Numbered from the stretch's first letter, positions 6,381 to 15,473 are shown. The stretch: 32,410 bases of DNA from Akkermansia muciniphila (GCA_943333275.1 CALQSQ010000065.1:1-32410), one strand, 5' to 3'. The notes: generated by a model not told the origin, from the sequence alone. Program-made: numbers and translations.

Positions 6381-9248
6381 TTACGAAGCCCTGCGCTCCA
6401 TGGCTTCGATCAACTCCGCGGGATCAATGGAATCCTCCACGCCGCGAATGAAGAGCCGCTCAAAGTCATCGAACTCTGGCTTCGGATTGGGTGGCCAGAA
6501 CCGGGCTTTTTGAATGGCATGGATCACAGCATCAGCGCAGCGCAGGGCACTGTCGATGAGACCGGAGGCGCCGAGATCCGGCCAGGAAACAAGCCCGGTC
6601 TGCATCAGGGCCGGCGGCAGATTGAAATAGGCGGCCTCCACCGGCTGATCGAAATGCTCGGCGAGTACGGCGGCGTAGAGGGGTAGTTGCAAATTTTTCC
6701 AGACCGATGCCTTTTCCTGGCCGGGCACGATCACGGCATCGCCCAACGATGCCAGATGGGCACCGGGGCGGCCTGTTTTCACATGGGCCTCGAATGGAGC
6801 GACGGGTTTGCCGCTGGTCTTGAAATCAATGACCCGCCAGCATTTGCGCACGGGATGAAACTCCACGCGATCAATCCGCCCGCGGATTTCCACCCCCTCC
6901 CGGATCCACGGCGCGCCGAGGATGTCCTTGAAATCAGTCTCCACAAATTTCACCTCCCAGCCATCCATGCGGCTTTGCACCAGTCCCTGCGCTGCAGCAC
7001 CCAGCCTTAGTTGCAGGGAACGCAGTTGAATGCGCAGCGGCAGGCCTAGGGAGGAGCCGTAAACACTGCGCACCGCCTCGGTGACTTCCGAGCGCAGGAA
7101 TTCAGCCACAGCGTTTACGTCCGTCGAGGCGCTCATTTCCGGATGCCTGGCCAATTTCTCGAGTGCATCATGGCTGAGATTACCGAAATCCAGCGCGCTC
7201 AATTCCTGTTTCAGAGGGTCCGGCTCCTCCATGCGAAGCACGGTCGAAAGGTAGTAGCGGAACGGGCACATCAGGAATTTTTGAAACCCGGTGGAGGACA
7301 CGGAGGTCGGGTGCCAGTCAGCTGGGAAGGCGGGTCGGAGCTTCCAGGCACGTTTCCAGGGGGCGGCGATCATCGCGCCGGTGGTGGGGAGTTCCGCGAA
7401 AAGATGCTGCACGCGCACGGCGAGTTCCTCCGGCGCGCATTGCATCAGAAGCCGTGAGGGCTTGAGGGGATCGCCATTCGTGGAGGCATGGCCGAACAGG
7501 CAGTGGATGCTTGCGGGCGATGCCTGCCTTGATGCCAGCAGCGAGGTGAACAGATAGGCATCGCGGGCCAGGCGGGCCTCGTTGGTCTTTAATTTCAATC
7601 GCCCGCGCAAGCCATGCGGAAGCCAGGGATCGCTGGTGATGGTTGATGGAAATCCGCCTTCATTACACCCGGCCAGAATCAGACCGTCCGACTGCTGCCA
7701 CGCGAGTTCCAGCCAGCCTGAGAGGAGAATTCCGGTGGCGGAGGCTTGCGGAAACAACGGGGCATCCTCCACCAGATGGAGCAAGAGCTGCAAACACTGC
7801 GCGGCGTTCAATCGCTGGGGAAAACGATCGACGCCTGCCACCAGCCAGCCGAGGCGTTCCATGAAGGTCTCGCCGTCCTGCTCGCTGCAGAAGTCTCCGG
7901 CCTTGATTTCCTCCAGCCATTCCGTCAGCGCTTCAGCGATCGGTTGCGCGGCGAAACGGTCCATCCATCCGCGAATCCCTTCCAGCGTTCGGTGCACCGC
8001 CACTTCCTTGGTTCTCGCCAGTTTGATGGCATCATCGATGGTTGCAGGCAGGTGCTCCTCATGGAATTCATCCAGCGACGGAAGCAACGTTTCCGCAGGG
8101 CTCTGACCGAAGGATTCGAGGAGATGCAAAATTTCCGGAATCCTCGCCAGTTGCCGGGTGGCAGCCCACGAGCGCGATGCCAGCAGGTCCTGCCAAACAC
8201 TGAGCAACCAATGGAGCGGATGCTGGCGAAATGCCCGGCCCTGCGGGTGATAACAGTCTATTCCAGCCTCAGCCATGCTGAAGAGCGTGTGCGGCACGAT
8301 TTCCTCATCCATGATCCCCACGACAAATTGCGCCGCAGGGTCCGTCACTGTCCCGCAGATCCGCGTGATCTCCGCCGCCTGGGCCATCGGACTGGCATAA
8401 GCACGCAGGGTGGTCGCGGGGCTGGGCACGGGGATTTTCCAGGCACTCCAATGTTCCACCACAGGCCGCCCCCATGCTTCAAAGGCATCGGCCAGCGAGG
8501 GTGGCGCGTGAATACAGACAACAATTTCGATTCCCGGCTGTTGTGCCAACAGGTTCAGGGCCGTGACCGCAAGCGGCAAGGGATCGGGCACGGCAAAAAG
8601 GAACACTTTACGCACTCCCTCGGGCACCGGCATGCGCCGCGCCTGTTGTGACCGGACGCGATTGCGATCCCGCAATGCCCGACGTCCCAGCGCGGCGTCG
8701 TAGCGTTTTTCAAGCACCGTTAATTCCCGCCACCGCTCCGCCTCCTCAAACTCCTCCCCCAGCCATTTCGTGGCATCCCCGATACTCCACCCCGCCTCCC
8801 CCAGCGTTTCCTGCAGGTCCTGAAGCGTGGAAGCCATGTGCAGCGCCCAGGAGAAATCTTCATTGCCGGGATCCATGGGGAAAAGGGTCGGAAATTCCCC
8901 CGGATTCATTTCCTGAAGCACCTCCACCCAGGAAAGCGAGGCCGCCGCTGCATCCGCCGCCGGCCATCCTTCGTCAGGAGCCCAGTCCAGCATTCCATCC
9001 GGCAAGACAATGCGCGGAGAGATCACCGCCGCCCCACGGATCGCAGCGCGCGTTGCCAATGCAGCACGCAGCCTCCGCCCCGCCTCCCCCGTGGGTACCA
9101 CAATCGCGCTGGAACTCAGATCCAATGTCCCTCCTCCCCACCCTTGCGTAAGTTCATCCACGGCACAGTCCAGCAGCGGGCGGGACCAATCCCAGAAGAT
9201 GCGACGCGGCGCGGCGACAGGAGGTGAGGAGGCATCGGACAAATCCAT
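6381..9248 (-). CDS. AddB-like PD-(D/E)XK exonuclease/helicase-fold protein
   Basis: A 955-residue protein resembling the AddB subunit of AddAB recombination nucleases. The C-terminal third holds a PD-(D/E)XK (Cas4/RecB-type) nuclease: 'FLMCPFRYYL', 'DFGNLSHDALEKLA', 'IRGRIDRVEF', the catalytic 'WRVIDFKTSGK', and 'QLPLYAAVL'. The N-terminal 'AIVVPTGEAGRRLRAAL' looks like the degenerate Walker A region of AddB, so ATPase activity is doubtful. The Cys in CPFRYYL is present, but the cluster of three Cys normally near the C-terminus to hold a 4Fe-4S cluster is absent: the equivalent stretch reads 'FWPPNPKPEFDDFERLF'. No addA lies next to it. It diverges from pyrR and precedes the permease gene. 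Role in double-strand break repair is inferred. Confidence 0.8.
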   Translation of the reverse strand: MDLSDASSPPVAAPRRIFWDWSRPLLDCAVDELTQGWGGGTLDLSSSAIVVPTGEAGRRLRAALATRAAIRGAAVISPRIVLPDGMLDWAPDEGWPAADAAAASLSWVEVLQEMNPGEFPTLFPMDPGNEDFSWALHMASTLQDLQETLGEAGWSIGDATKWLGEEFEEAERWRELTVLEKRYDAALGRRALRDRNRVRSQQARRMPVPEGVRKVFLFAVPDPLPLAVTALNLLAQQPGIEIVVCIHAPPSLADAFEAWGRPVVEHWSAWKIPVPSPATTLRAYASPMAQAAEITRICGTVTDPAAQFVVGIMDEEIVPHTLFSMAEAGIDCYHPQGRAFRQHPLHWLLSVWQDLLASRSWAATRQLARIPEILHLLESFGQSPAETLLPSLDEFHEEHLPATIDDAIKLARTKEVAVHRTLEGIRGWMDRFAAQPIAEALTEWLEEIKAGDFCSEQDGETFMERLGWLVAGVDRFPQRLNAAQCLQLLLHLVEDAPLFPQASATGILLSGWLELAWQQSDGLILAGCNEGGFPSTITSDPWLPHGLRGRLKLKTNEARLARDAYLFTSLLASRQASPASIHCLFGHASTNGDPLKPSRLLMQCAPEELAVRVQHLFAELPTTGAMIAAPWKRAWKLRPAFPADWHPTSVSSTGFQKFLMCPFRYYLSTVLRMEEPDPLKQELSALDFGNLSHDALEKLARHPEMSASTDVNAVAEFLRSEVTEAVRSVYGSSLGLPLRIQLRSLQLRLGAAAQGLVQSRMDGWEVKFVETDFKDILGAPWIREGVEIRGRIDRVEFHPVRKCWRVIDFKTSGKPVAPFEAHVKTGRPGAHLASLGDAVIVPGQEKASVWKNLQLPLYAAVLAEHFDQPVEAAYFNLPPALMQTGLVSWPDLGASGLIDSALRCADAVIHAIQKARFWPPNPKPEFDDFERLFIRGVEDSIDPAELIEAMERRAS

Positions 9249-9355
9249 GCTGCATAGGAAACGTCATGCCCCCCGCTGGCAAGTGGCGGTTTGCCGGTGC
9301 AACCAAGTCTGCGCGGCACTTGCATTTTGCGAAAGCACCGTTCAAGGTCTTATTC

Positions 9356-9919
9356 ATGCCTGAGGGATTGAATGACGAAGCCACGGAACTATTGAATGCC
9401 ACGCAGTTCGATGCGACGCTGCGGAGGCTGGCGTGGCAAATCCTTGAGCATCATCCCGAACGCAAACTCGCCTTTGTCGGCATCCGCCGACGCGGCGTGC
9501 CGCTCGCCGCACGCATGAAATCCCTCGTGGCAGAACGTTCCCCGGATGTCGCGCTCGGCGAGGTGGACATCACCTTCCACCGCGATGACCCCGACAACAT
9601 CGAAGCCATGCTGCAACTGGGCCGCAGCCGCGTGGACATCCCCGATCTGGATGAACGCTGCGTGATCCTTTTTGACGATGTGATCTATACCGGTCGCACG
9701 ATCCGCGCAGCAATCGATGACTTGCTGGATTTCGGCCGCCCCGCCAAAATCGAACTGGCCGTGGTCGTGGACCGCGGGCACCGAGAGCTTCCCATTCAGC
9801 CTGACTACGTTGGCCTCAGCCACCGCACCGGACCTGGCGAATACATTCGCGTCTCCCTGCAGGAGGAGGACGGTCGTGACGGGGTTTATCTACACCAAAC
9901 CAAACGCACTCCCGCATGA
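9356..9919 (+). CDS. pyrR: PyrR bifunctional pyrimidine regulator / uracil phosphoribosyltransferase
   Basis: A 187-residue type I phosphoribosyltransferase. The PRPP loop is 'VILFDDVIYTGRTIRAAID' (103-121), 'AFVGIRRRGVPLA' (39-51) and 'LAVVVDRGHRELPI' are standard PyrR sequences. PyrR family proteins bind pyr mRNA and attenuate transcription in many bacteria, or make UMP from uracil and PRPP. The start MPEGLN at 9356 is preferred over longer readings that run into the opposite gene's start region. The stop overlaps the pyrB start as ATGA. The 107-base upstream gap shows no obvious PyrR-binding loop or terminator, so the regulatory role here is uncertain. Confidence 0.92.
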   Translation: MPEGLNDEATELLNATQFDATLRRLAWQILEHHPERKLAFVGIRRRGVPLAARMKSLVAERSPDVALGEVDITFHRDDPDNIEAMLQLGRSRVDIPDLDERCVILFDDVIYTGRTIRAAIDDLLDFGRPAKIELAVVVDRGHRELPIQPDYVGLSHRTGPGEYIRVSLQEEDGRDGVYLHQTKRTPA

Positions 9920-10878
9920 CCTCCACCACGGACCACGCCGCCATCGGTCGCAAGGACCTGATCGACATCGAAAGCCTGAGCGGGGAGGAACTGCGTTTCA
10001 TTCTCGACAAGACCCCGTTGTTTAAGGATGTAATGCGCCGCAAGACGAAAAAAGTCCCGGTGCTGCGCGGTAAACACGTCCTCACGCTTTTCTACGAACC
10101 CAGCACCCGCACGCGCAGCAGTTTTGAAATTGCCGCCAAACGACTCAGTGCCGATGTCACGAATTTTACCGTCTCCACGAGTTCCGTGGTGAAGGGCGAA
10201 ACCGTGGTGGATACCATCAGCACGCTCCAGAGCCTGCAAGTGGACTTCATCATCGTGCGCCACAGCGCGGCGGGAATTGCCAATCTGATTGCCAAACATT
10301 CGCCCGCCTCCGTGATCAATGCCGGAGATGGTTTCCACGCCCATCCCACCCAGGCCCTGCTGGATGCCTATACGATCGAGGAAAGGCTGGGGGGCGTCGC
10401 CGGAAAACGCGTCATCATCGTCGGCGATATCCTGCATTCGCGGGTAGCCCGCAGCACCAGCATGATCCTGCGCAAGCTCGGGGCCAAGGTCGCGGTGCTT
10501 GGCCCGGGGCCATTGATTCCGGATGAACGCCATGACGACATCGTGGCGCTGCGGGATTTCAAGGAGGCGTTCGAATGGAAGCCGGATGTCATTTACCTGC
10601 TCCGCATCCAACTGGAACGCCAGAAGGATCAATTCTTCCCCAGCCTGCACGAGTATCATCGCCTCTACGGGGTGACCGACGACCGACTCAAGCACATTCG
10701 CAAGGAAGGCATCTGGATCATGCATCCGGGACCGGTCAATCGCGGCGTCGAACTCGTGGACGATGTCATGCATTACGAAAAATGCCTGATCAATGAACAA
10801 GTCGAAAATGGCATCGCGGCGCGCATGAGCGTCCTCTACTGGCTGCAGCTTGGTTCGCTGAAACGGGAGGACGGCTAG
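9916..10878 (+). CDS. pyrB: Aspartate carbamoyltransferase catalytic subunit
   Basis: A 320-residue protein that condenses carbamoyl phosphate with aspartate, the committed step of pyrimidine synthesis. Carbamoyl-phosphate binding motif 'FYEPSTRTRSSFE' (59-71), the loop with K93 in 'SVVKGETVVDT', 'HPTQALLD' (143-150), and 'PGPVNRGVEL' are all present and complete. It is translationally coupled to pyrR by a 4-base overlap. No pyrI follows, and pyrC, which often comes next, is missing: the following gene is on the other strand. Its TAG stop overlaps the opposite stop of the SprT-like gene in the palindrome CTAG (10875-10878). Confidence 0.97.
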   Translation: MTSTTDHAAIGRKDLIDIESLSGEELRFILDKTPLFKDVMRRKTKKVPVLRGKHVLTLFYEPSTRTRSSFEIAAKRLSADVTNFTVSTSSVVKGETVVDTISTLQSLQVDFIIVRHSAAGIANLIAKHSPASVINAGDGFHAHPTQALLDAYTIEERLGGVAGKRVIIVGDILHSRVARSTSMILRKLGAKVAVLGPGPLIPDERHDDIVALRDFKEAFEWKPDVIYLLRIQLERQKDQFFPSLHEYHRLYGVTDDRLKHIRKEGIWIMHPGPVNRGVELVDDVMHYEKCLINEQVENGIAARMSVLYWLQLGSLKREDG

Positions 10879-11561
10879 GCCAGCGGGCGGCCTTCTCCGG
10901 GCTTTGCCGATGAAGCATCCGCGCCGGAAGGGGGCGAAACCGTCACCTGATGATGGATGCGGCGGAATTGAAATTTGGGATGATACACCCCGCGGTTATA
11001 TTTCTTGCAGCACTGGAAACAAGCCGTGAATCGTTCAAACTTGCGCACGCGATAGGCGATCAATCCGCAGTTGGGGCATTCGTAGGCATATTTCCGGGCC
11101 AGTGAGCGGCGTTCAAACGGCAGGTCATGAAAGGCGGGTTCCCCGGCGATCCCGAGTGCCGCGCAGGCGCGCCGCCATTCCACCCCGTGCGTTTGAATCC
11201 GGTGCGCCCGCTTGCCAGAACGCACGTGGGCCACGAGGTGGGCGAGTTCGTGACGCAGGGTCCGCGAGATTTGTTCCAACCCCAGTTCGTGCAACCGGGG
11301 ATTGAGTTCCACACGCATGGTGCGCACGCAGGCGGTGCCTGCCGTGGTCTTCAACCGCCCGTTCCAAAGCACCTCCACGTTGCAGGACGCCGGGGACAAT
11401 CCCAGGTGGATCAACCATTCACGCGCCCTCTGGGTGAGCAGGGCATCCAGCCCCGCGACCGCCGGAAACGCCAGACCGTTTAAGACGTAGTCCACATCCG
11501 CACCCGGTTCTTGAGGTTGGCTTGGAGGGGGACCAGCGTGGAAAAGGGCGCTCATGGGCAT
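10875..11561 (-). CDS. SprT-like zinc metalloprotease domain protein
   Basis: A 228-residue protein with the SprT-like domain: the zinc site 'LRHELAHLVAH' (H104, E105, H108) with a third ligand in 'THGVEW' (H125), then a C-terminal zinc-ribbon pattern, CPNC (C162, C165) and CFQCC (C181, C184, C185). This matches bacterial SprT and the fold of eukaryotic Spartan, a DNA-protein-crosslink protease; the bacterial substrate is unknown. The start at 11561 (MPMSALF) is chosen since it falls just after the preceding stop; MSALF at 11555 is also possible, and a longer frame would run into the serine acetyltransferase gene. It is 4 bases after that gene, hence probably co-transcribed. Confidence 0.85.
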   Translation of the reverse strand: MPMSALFHAGPPPSQPQEPGADVDYVLNGLAFPAVAGLDALLTQRAREWLIHLGLSPASCNVEVLWNGRLKTTAGTACVRTMRVELNPRLHELGLEQISRTLRHELAHLVAHVRSGKRAHRIQTHGVEWRRACAALGIAGEPAFHDLPFERRSLARKYAYECPNCGLIAYRVRKFERFTACFQCCKKYNRGVYHPKFQFRRIHHQVTVSPPSGADASSAKPGEGRPLA

Positions 11562-11565
11562 CGCA

Positions 11566-12531
11566 TCAGGTGCGCGGGGATTTGGAATCGATCTGATGGT
11601 TTTCACCCTTCAGCCCCACGACGGAGTTGGGCGGGACACTTTCCATGATAAAGACATTGGCCCCGATGGTGCTGCCCCGGCCGATGACCGTATCGCCACC
11701 GAGGATGGTGGCGTTGGCATAAATGGTAACGTCATCCTCCACGTGCGGATGGCGCTGCACGCCTTTCATGGGCAGGCCATCCTTGTCCTTGGTAAAGCTC
11801 TTGGCCCCGAGAGTAACGCCGTGGTAAAGTTTGACGTGCTCGCCAATCACCGTCGTTTCCCCAATGACCACGCCAGTGCCGTGATCGATGAAGAAATGAT
11901 TTCCGATCCTCGCCCCCGGATGGATGTCGATCCCCGTGCGGCGGTGTGCCCATTCCGTCATCATCCGCGGAATCATCGGGACTCCCACCAGATAAAGTTC
12001 ATGCGCCAACCGCTGCGTGGCGATGGCTTCCACACAGGGGTAGGAGAGAATAATTTCCGCCATACTGCGCGCCGCCGGATCCCCCTCGTAGGCGGCCGTG
12101 ACATCCGTCTGGAGGCGCCTCCGCACCTCCGGCAGTTTTCGCAGGAACCCGCACACCAACCCGTGGGCCGCCTCATCAAGTTCTGTGGGAGCCGTGGCTG
12201 CGAAGGGCAGACTGCGCCGCACCTCGGCCTTCAGCGTCGTGATCAGTCGGAAAATACGCTGCGTCGTCTCCGACTCCAACGAACTTGAATGCATGGGTGC
12301 CTCATCGTGGAAGCCTGGAAAGATCAAGCTCAGCAGTTCCCCGCAGAAGCGCTCCACCGAAAGTTTCGACGGCAGGTTCGTTCCGTCGAAATGATTGATG
12401 CCGCCTATTTCCTCATAGGACTGAAGCAAATGCTGGGTGATGGTCTGGAGGTCGCAATCCATGTGGTAATGCGGATACCCTGTTAAGGTTATCCCGTCGA
12501 TCATGAAAGCAGAAAAATCGTAAATTCGCAT
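11566..12531 (-). CDS. Serine O-acetyltransferase (long, EpsC type)
   Basis: A 321-residue enzyme that acetylates serine to O-acetylserine for cysteine synthesis. The C-terminal left-handed beta-helix has hexapeptide repeats and the catalytic Asp-His pair, D202 ('IDIHPGA') and H217 ('FIDHGTG'), 15 residues apart as in known SATs, then 'GVTLGAKSFTKD' and 'HPHVEDDVTIYANATILGG'. The long N-terminal helical part (about 130 residues) and the sequence 'SVPPNSVVGLKGEN' fit the EpsC-like branch. The start at 12531 is supported by a GGGGAGG run seven bases upstream; alternatives at 12504 and 12462 lack one. It is followed after 4 bases by the SprT-like gene. No cysK is adjacent. Confidence 0.93.
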   Translation of the reverse strand: MRIYDFSAFMIDGITLTGYPHYHMDCDLQTITQHLLQSYEEIGGINHFDGTNLPSKLSVERFCGELLSLIFPGFHDEAPMHSSSLESETTQRIFRLITTLKAEVRRSLPFAATAPTELDEAAHGLVCGFLRKLPEVRRRLQTDVTAAYEGDPAARSMAEIILSYPCVEAIATQRLAHELYLVGVPMIPRMMTEWAHRRTGIDIHPGARIGNHFFIDHGTGVVIGETTVIGEHVKLYHGVTLGAKSFTKDKDGLPMKGVQRHPHVEDDVTIYANATILGGDTVIGRGSTIGANVFIMESVPPNSVVGLKGENHQIDSKSPRT

Positions 12532-12699
12532 TTCCCGGCCTCCCCGGCGTCCTCCGTGCGTTTTGAGCGTCTGTGGCGATTTCTTCGGATTGACGGATGC
12601 TGATTGCGCTGTCTGAATTGCCGTGCATAGTCGAAACCTTGACCTTCTGAATCACTTAACAGATCCCCCGGGCTGCTTCCATCCCGCCCCCTCTCTTCC

Positions 12700-14538
12700 A
12701 TGTCCACCACCACCGAAATCAATCCTGAACTCAACGAACTGGACTCTGGCATGATGATCCGCCGGGCCGTGTTTCTGCTCGTGCTCGTTGTGCTCACGTT
12801 CTACTACCTGAAATCCGATTTCCGCGGCCTCTCCGCCCCCCTGGGAATGGAGCAGGCGCAGATCGCCCGGGAAATTGCCCGAGGGGAAAATTTCCGCACC
12901 AAATGCCTCCGCCCGGTGGCCTTGGCGCAGATCAATGAGAAATTGCAGGCCGAAGGGGACTCCAGCAAAACCGTCTCCCTGATGAAAGTGCCCGACACTT
13001 TTCATTCCCCGCTCAATCCGATGCTCAATGCGATGATCCTGAGCATCAAACCGGACATCCTGACCGTTGACCCCTCCTCGACGATCTACACGCCGGACAT
13101 CCTCATTGCCGGGGTCGCCATGGTGTTGATGCTCGCCTCCATCGGCATTACCTATCTATTGATCTCGCGGATTTTCGATACACGAATCGGCGGAGTCACC
13201 GCGTTTCTGATGCTGCTTTGTGAAATGCTCTGGCGTTATTCCCAAAGCGGACTGCCGCAGATGCTGATGCTTTTCCTGTTTTCCTTCGCATCCTATTTCC
13301 TCTACAAGGCCGTGGAGAACCAGCAGCAGGGCAAGCCCATCTACGTATGGATGGCGATGGCGGGGGGCTTTTTCGCACTGCTGGCGATGAGCCACTGGCT
13401 GACCATGTGGATGTTCATGGGGTTGCTGGTCTTTTCCTCGTTTTATTTCACGCCCAAGGGGATTCATACCGTAGTCCTGTTCGTGGTCTTCGGGGCCATC
13501 ACCGCCATCTGGGCCCGGCATAATTACGTCAACAGCGGGGACATCCTCGGTGCGGGCCGTTACGCCTTCTACAGCGGCATGAGCGACGGATCCGACAATT
13601 CCCTCTACCGGGATTTCGAGCAGAAATCAGGCATGCTCAATTTCGATGGCATGCTGACGAAAATGGCCACGAATTTCATCGGGCAGTTTAGCAGCCTCTA
13701 TGGGTATCTCGGCAGCATCGTCGCCGCCCCCCTGTTCTTTCTCAGCCTGCTGCACCCCTTCCGACGCAAGGAGATCGCCGATTTCCGCTGGTGCCTGCTG
13801 TCCATGTGGTTCTTTGCCACCATTGGCATGTGCCTCTTCGGCATCAAACCGCATTCCGAGGAACCCCTGGGAGCCAACAATCTGCACGTGCTTTTCGTCC
13901 CCCTCTTCACCGGTTATGGACTGGCGTTTCTCTCCGTGCTCTGGAACCGGCTGAACCTCCCCGTGCACCAGCCGATCGTTCGCAACGGGCATTTCCTGAT
14001 CGTCATTTTCCTGAGTTCGCTGCCCTTCCTGCTCAACATGGTTCTGGGAATCCGCCAGTCCACCAACCGTCCCAAAGAAGCGAACTGTCACTGGCCCTAT
14101 TATGTCCCCCAGGCACTGGCCTCGTTAAATGCGAGCCTCAATGCGCAGGAGGTCCTCGTCACCGACATCCCGTGGGCCACCGCGTGGTATGCCGACCGCG
14201 TCTCCATCTGGCTGCCCAAGAACAAGAAGCAGCTCAACAAACTCATCCAATACGGCGAGGACAAAAACGAATATGTCGTGGGCATGCTCTTCTCGCCCAC
14301 TTCGCTCAACAGCAAATACATGACTCACCTAATGGGAGGCGACTACGCCGACTGGCAGGATGTGATTGAGCGGCTGCCGATCAGCCAGCTGACTTCCGGG
14401 CAGGCGGACACCATGGTGCACGATCAGGAATTCCCCTTCAAGCAACCGGCCTGGATTGGGTTTGGAACCATTTTCTACACGGATGTTCAGCACATCAAGA
14501 GCTTCGTGGATGACTATCAAAAAGCCCGCAAGGAATAG
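12700..14538 (+). CDS. GT-C-like multi-pass membrane glycosyltransferase
   Basis: A 612-residue membrane protein with a short cytoplasmic start, a first helix at about 20-38, and roughly ten further helices to about residue 450, then a soluble C-terminal domain of about 150 residues. The first outside loop reads 'GMEQAQIAREIARGENF', resembling the loop of ArnT/PMT-type GT-C enzymes (DE-x-x-x-x-x-A-R-x-x-x-x-G), where the acidic residue is catalytic; here Glu51 is kept and the first Asp is Met. Substrate (a lipid-linked sugar) and acceptor are unknown. It stands alone, 168 bases from the divergent serine acetyltransferase gene, and converges on the TPR gene. Confidence 0.65.
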   Translation: MSTTTEINPELNELDSGMMIRRAVFLLVLVVLTFYYLKSDFRGLSAPLGMEQAQIAREIARGENFRTKCLRPVALAQINEKLQAEGDSSKTVSLMKVPDTFHSPLNPMLNAMILSIKPDILTVDPSSTIYTPDILIAGVAMVLMLASIGITYLLISRIFDTRIGGVTAFLMLLCEMLWRYSQSGLPQMLMLFLFSFASYFLYKAVENQQQGKPIYVWMAMAGGFFALLAMSHWLTMWMFMGLLVFSSFYFTPKGIHTVVLFVVFGAITAIWARHNYVNSGDILGAGRYAFYSGMSDGSDNSLYRDFEQKSGMLNFDGMLTKMATNFIGQFSSLYGYLGSIVAAPLFFLSLLHPFRRKEIADFRWCLLSMWFFATIGMCLFGIKPHSEEPLGANNLHVLFVPLFTGYGLAFLSVLWNRLNLPVHQPIVRNGHFLIVIFLSSLPFLLNMVLGIRQSTNRPKEANCHWPYYVPQALASLNASLNAQEVLVTDIPWATAWYADRVSIWLPKNKKQLNKLIQYGEDKNEYVVGMLFSPTSLNSKYMTHLMGGDYADWQDVIERLPISQLTSGQADTMVHDQEFPFKQPAWIGFGTIFYTDVQHIKSFVDDYQKARKE

Positions 14539-14568
14539 GCCCGCTCGCCTCGGCAGAAAGATCCAGGC

Positions 14569-15321
14569 TTACTCCAGTTCCTTCAGGGCCGCGCGCGCAC
14601 GCTCCTTGGTGGCCTCGTCATCACGGTAAATGCTGGGCAGGGCCAGTCCCTTTTCCAGGTACTTTCTGGCCTCGGCGGGCTTTTCCAATTTCTGATAGGT
14701 CCTGCCCAACTCCACAAAGTTGGCCAGGCGCCGGGGATTCAATGCACAGCCCTTGAGGAAATGCTTTTCGGCGGCGGCGTAACTGGCCTCGGGGAGACCG
14801 CCATAGGTTAGTTTAACCAGCGCACGCATCAGCATGCCGAAGCCCGCCAGTTCGTAATTCCACGCTCCCAGCACATGGTAGGCCAGTTCACATTTGTCAT
14901 CCAACGCCAGTGCCTTCTCCGCGTGTTCCTTGACCAGCTTGGAATAGGCTATTTTCTGCTTGTTCTCCAAAAAGGGGGCCAGTCTGCCGTAGCTGATCGC
15001 CAGAGCCACCTGGGCCAGGGCATTGGCGGGGTCCGCCGCCACGGCACGCCGGGAGACTTCCAGGGCCTTCGTGGCTAAATCCCGCTGCCCCTCGGCAGTC
15101 TTGGCATCGTTCATCGACTCTCCATACTGTTTCGCAATGCGATGGAGCAGGTTGGCATCGTTGGGAGTGATTTTCTCCGCCTCCAGATATTTCGCCAGGG
15201 CCTCCGGAGTCTTCATGGCGGCATCCAGGGCGTCCCCCTGACGGAGCAATGCCGATGCCCGGTCGTCCGCCATCAGACAGGTTACCAGGGATGCGAGAAG
15301 GAAAAAGGTCGTTTTGATCAT
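14569..15321 (-). CDS. Exported TPR protein resembling the RMDN family
   Basis: A 250-residue protein with a signal peptide (MIKTTFFLLASLVTCLMA, cleavage before DDR) and helical TPR-type repeats. Residues 148-187, with 'YHVLGAWNYELAG' then 'GLPEASYAAAEKHFLKGCAL', followed by 'ELGRTYQKLEKPAEARKYLE' and a short proline end (ALP), look like the conserved core of the eukaryotic regulator-of-microtubule-dynamics (RMDN/FAM82) TPR proteins, in which a HxxLGxWxY element and an ALxxFxKAE element recur. This is my recall of the family, not a search. Function is unknown. It is a single gene with divergent xseB on one side (152 bases). Confidence 0.75.
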   Translation of the reverse strand: MIKTTFFLLASLVTCLMADDRASALLRQGDALDAAMKTPEALAKYLEAEKITPNDANLLHRIAKQYGESMNDAKTAEGQRDLATKALEVSRRAVAADPANALAQVALAISYGRLAPFLENKQKIAYSKLVKEHAEKALALDDKCELAYHVLGAWNYELAGFGMLMRALVKLTYGGLPEASYAAAEKHFLKGCALNPRRLANFVELGRTYQKLEKPAEARKYLEKGLALPSIYRDDEATKERARAALKELE

Positions 15322-15473
15322 TTCAAAGTCGGGTTACGAGGACAACGGACAAAATGGCGCGGCGGATGCAACCGGATGACCGCCCACTGACCCACCCCCA
15401 TCCCAAGGGGCAAAACCACTTGTATTTTGACTCACGACAACCATGATAATCATTTCCCCACTCCCTACAGCCC

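Noticed and set aside
15420..15450. TTGTAT (15420) and GATAAT (15445) as an xseB promoter
   Set aside because: Spacer of 19 bases and only moderate matches; could be chance.
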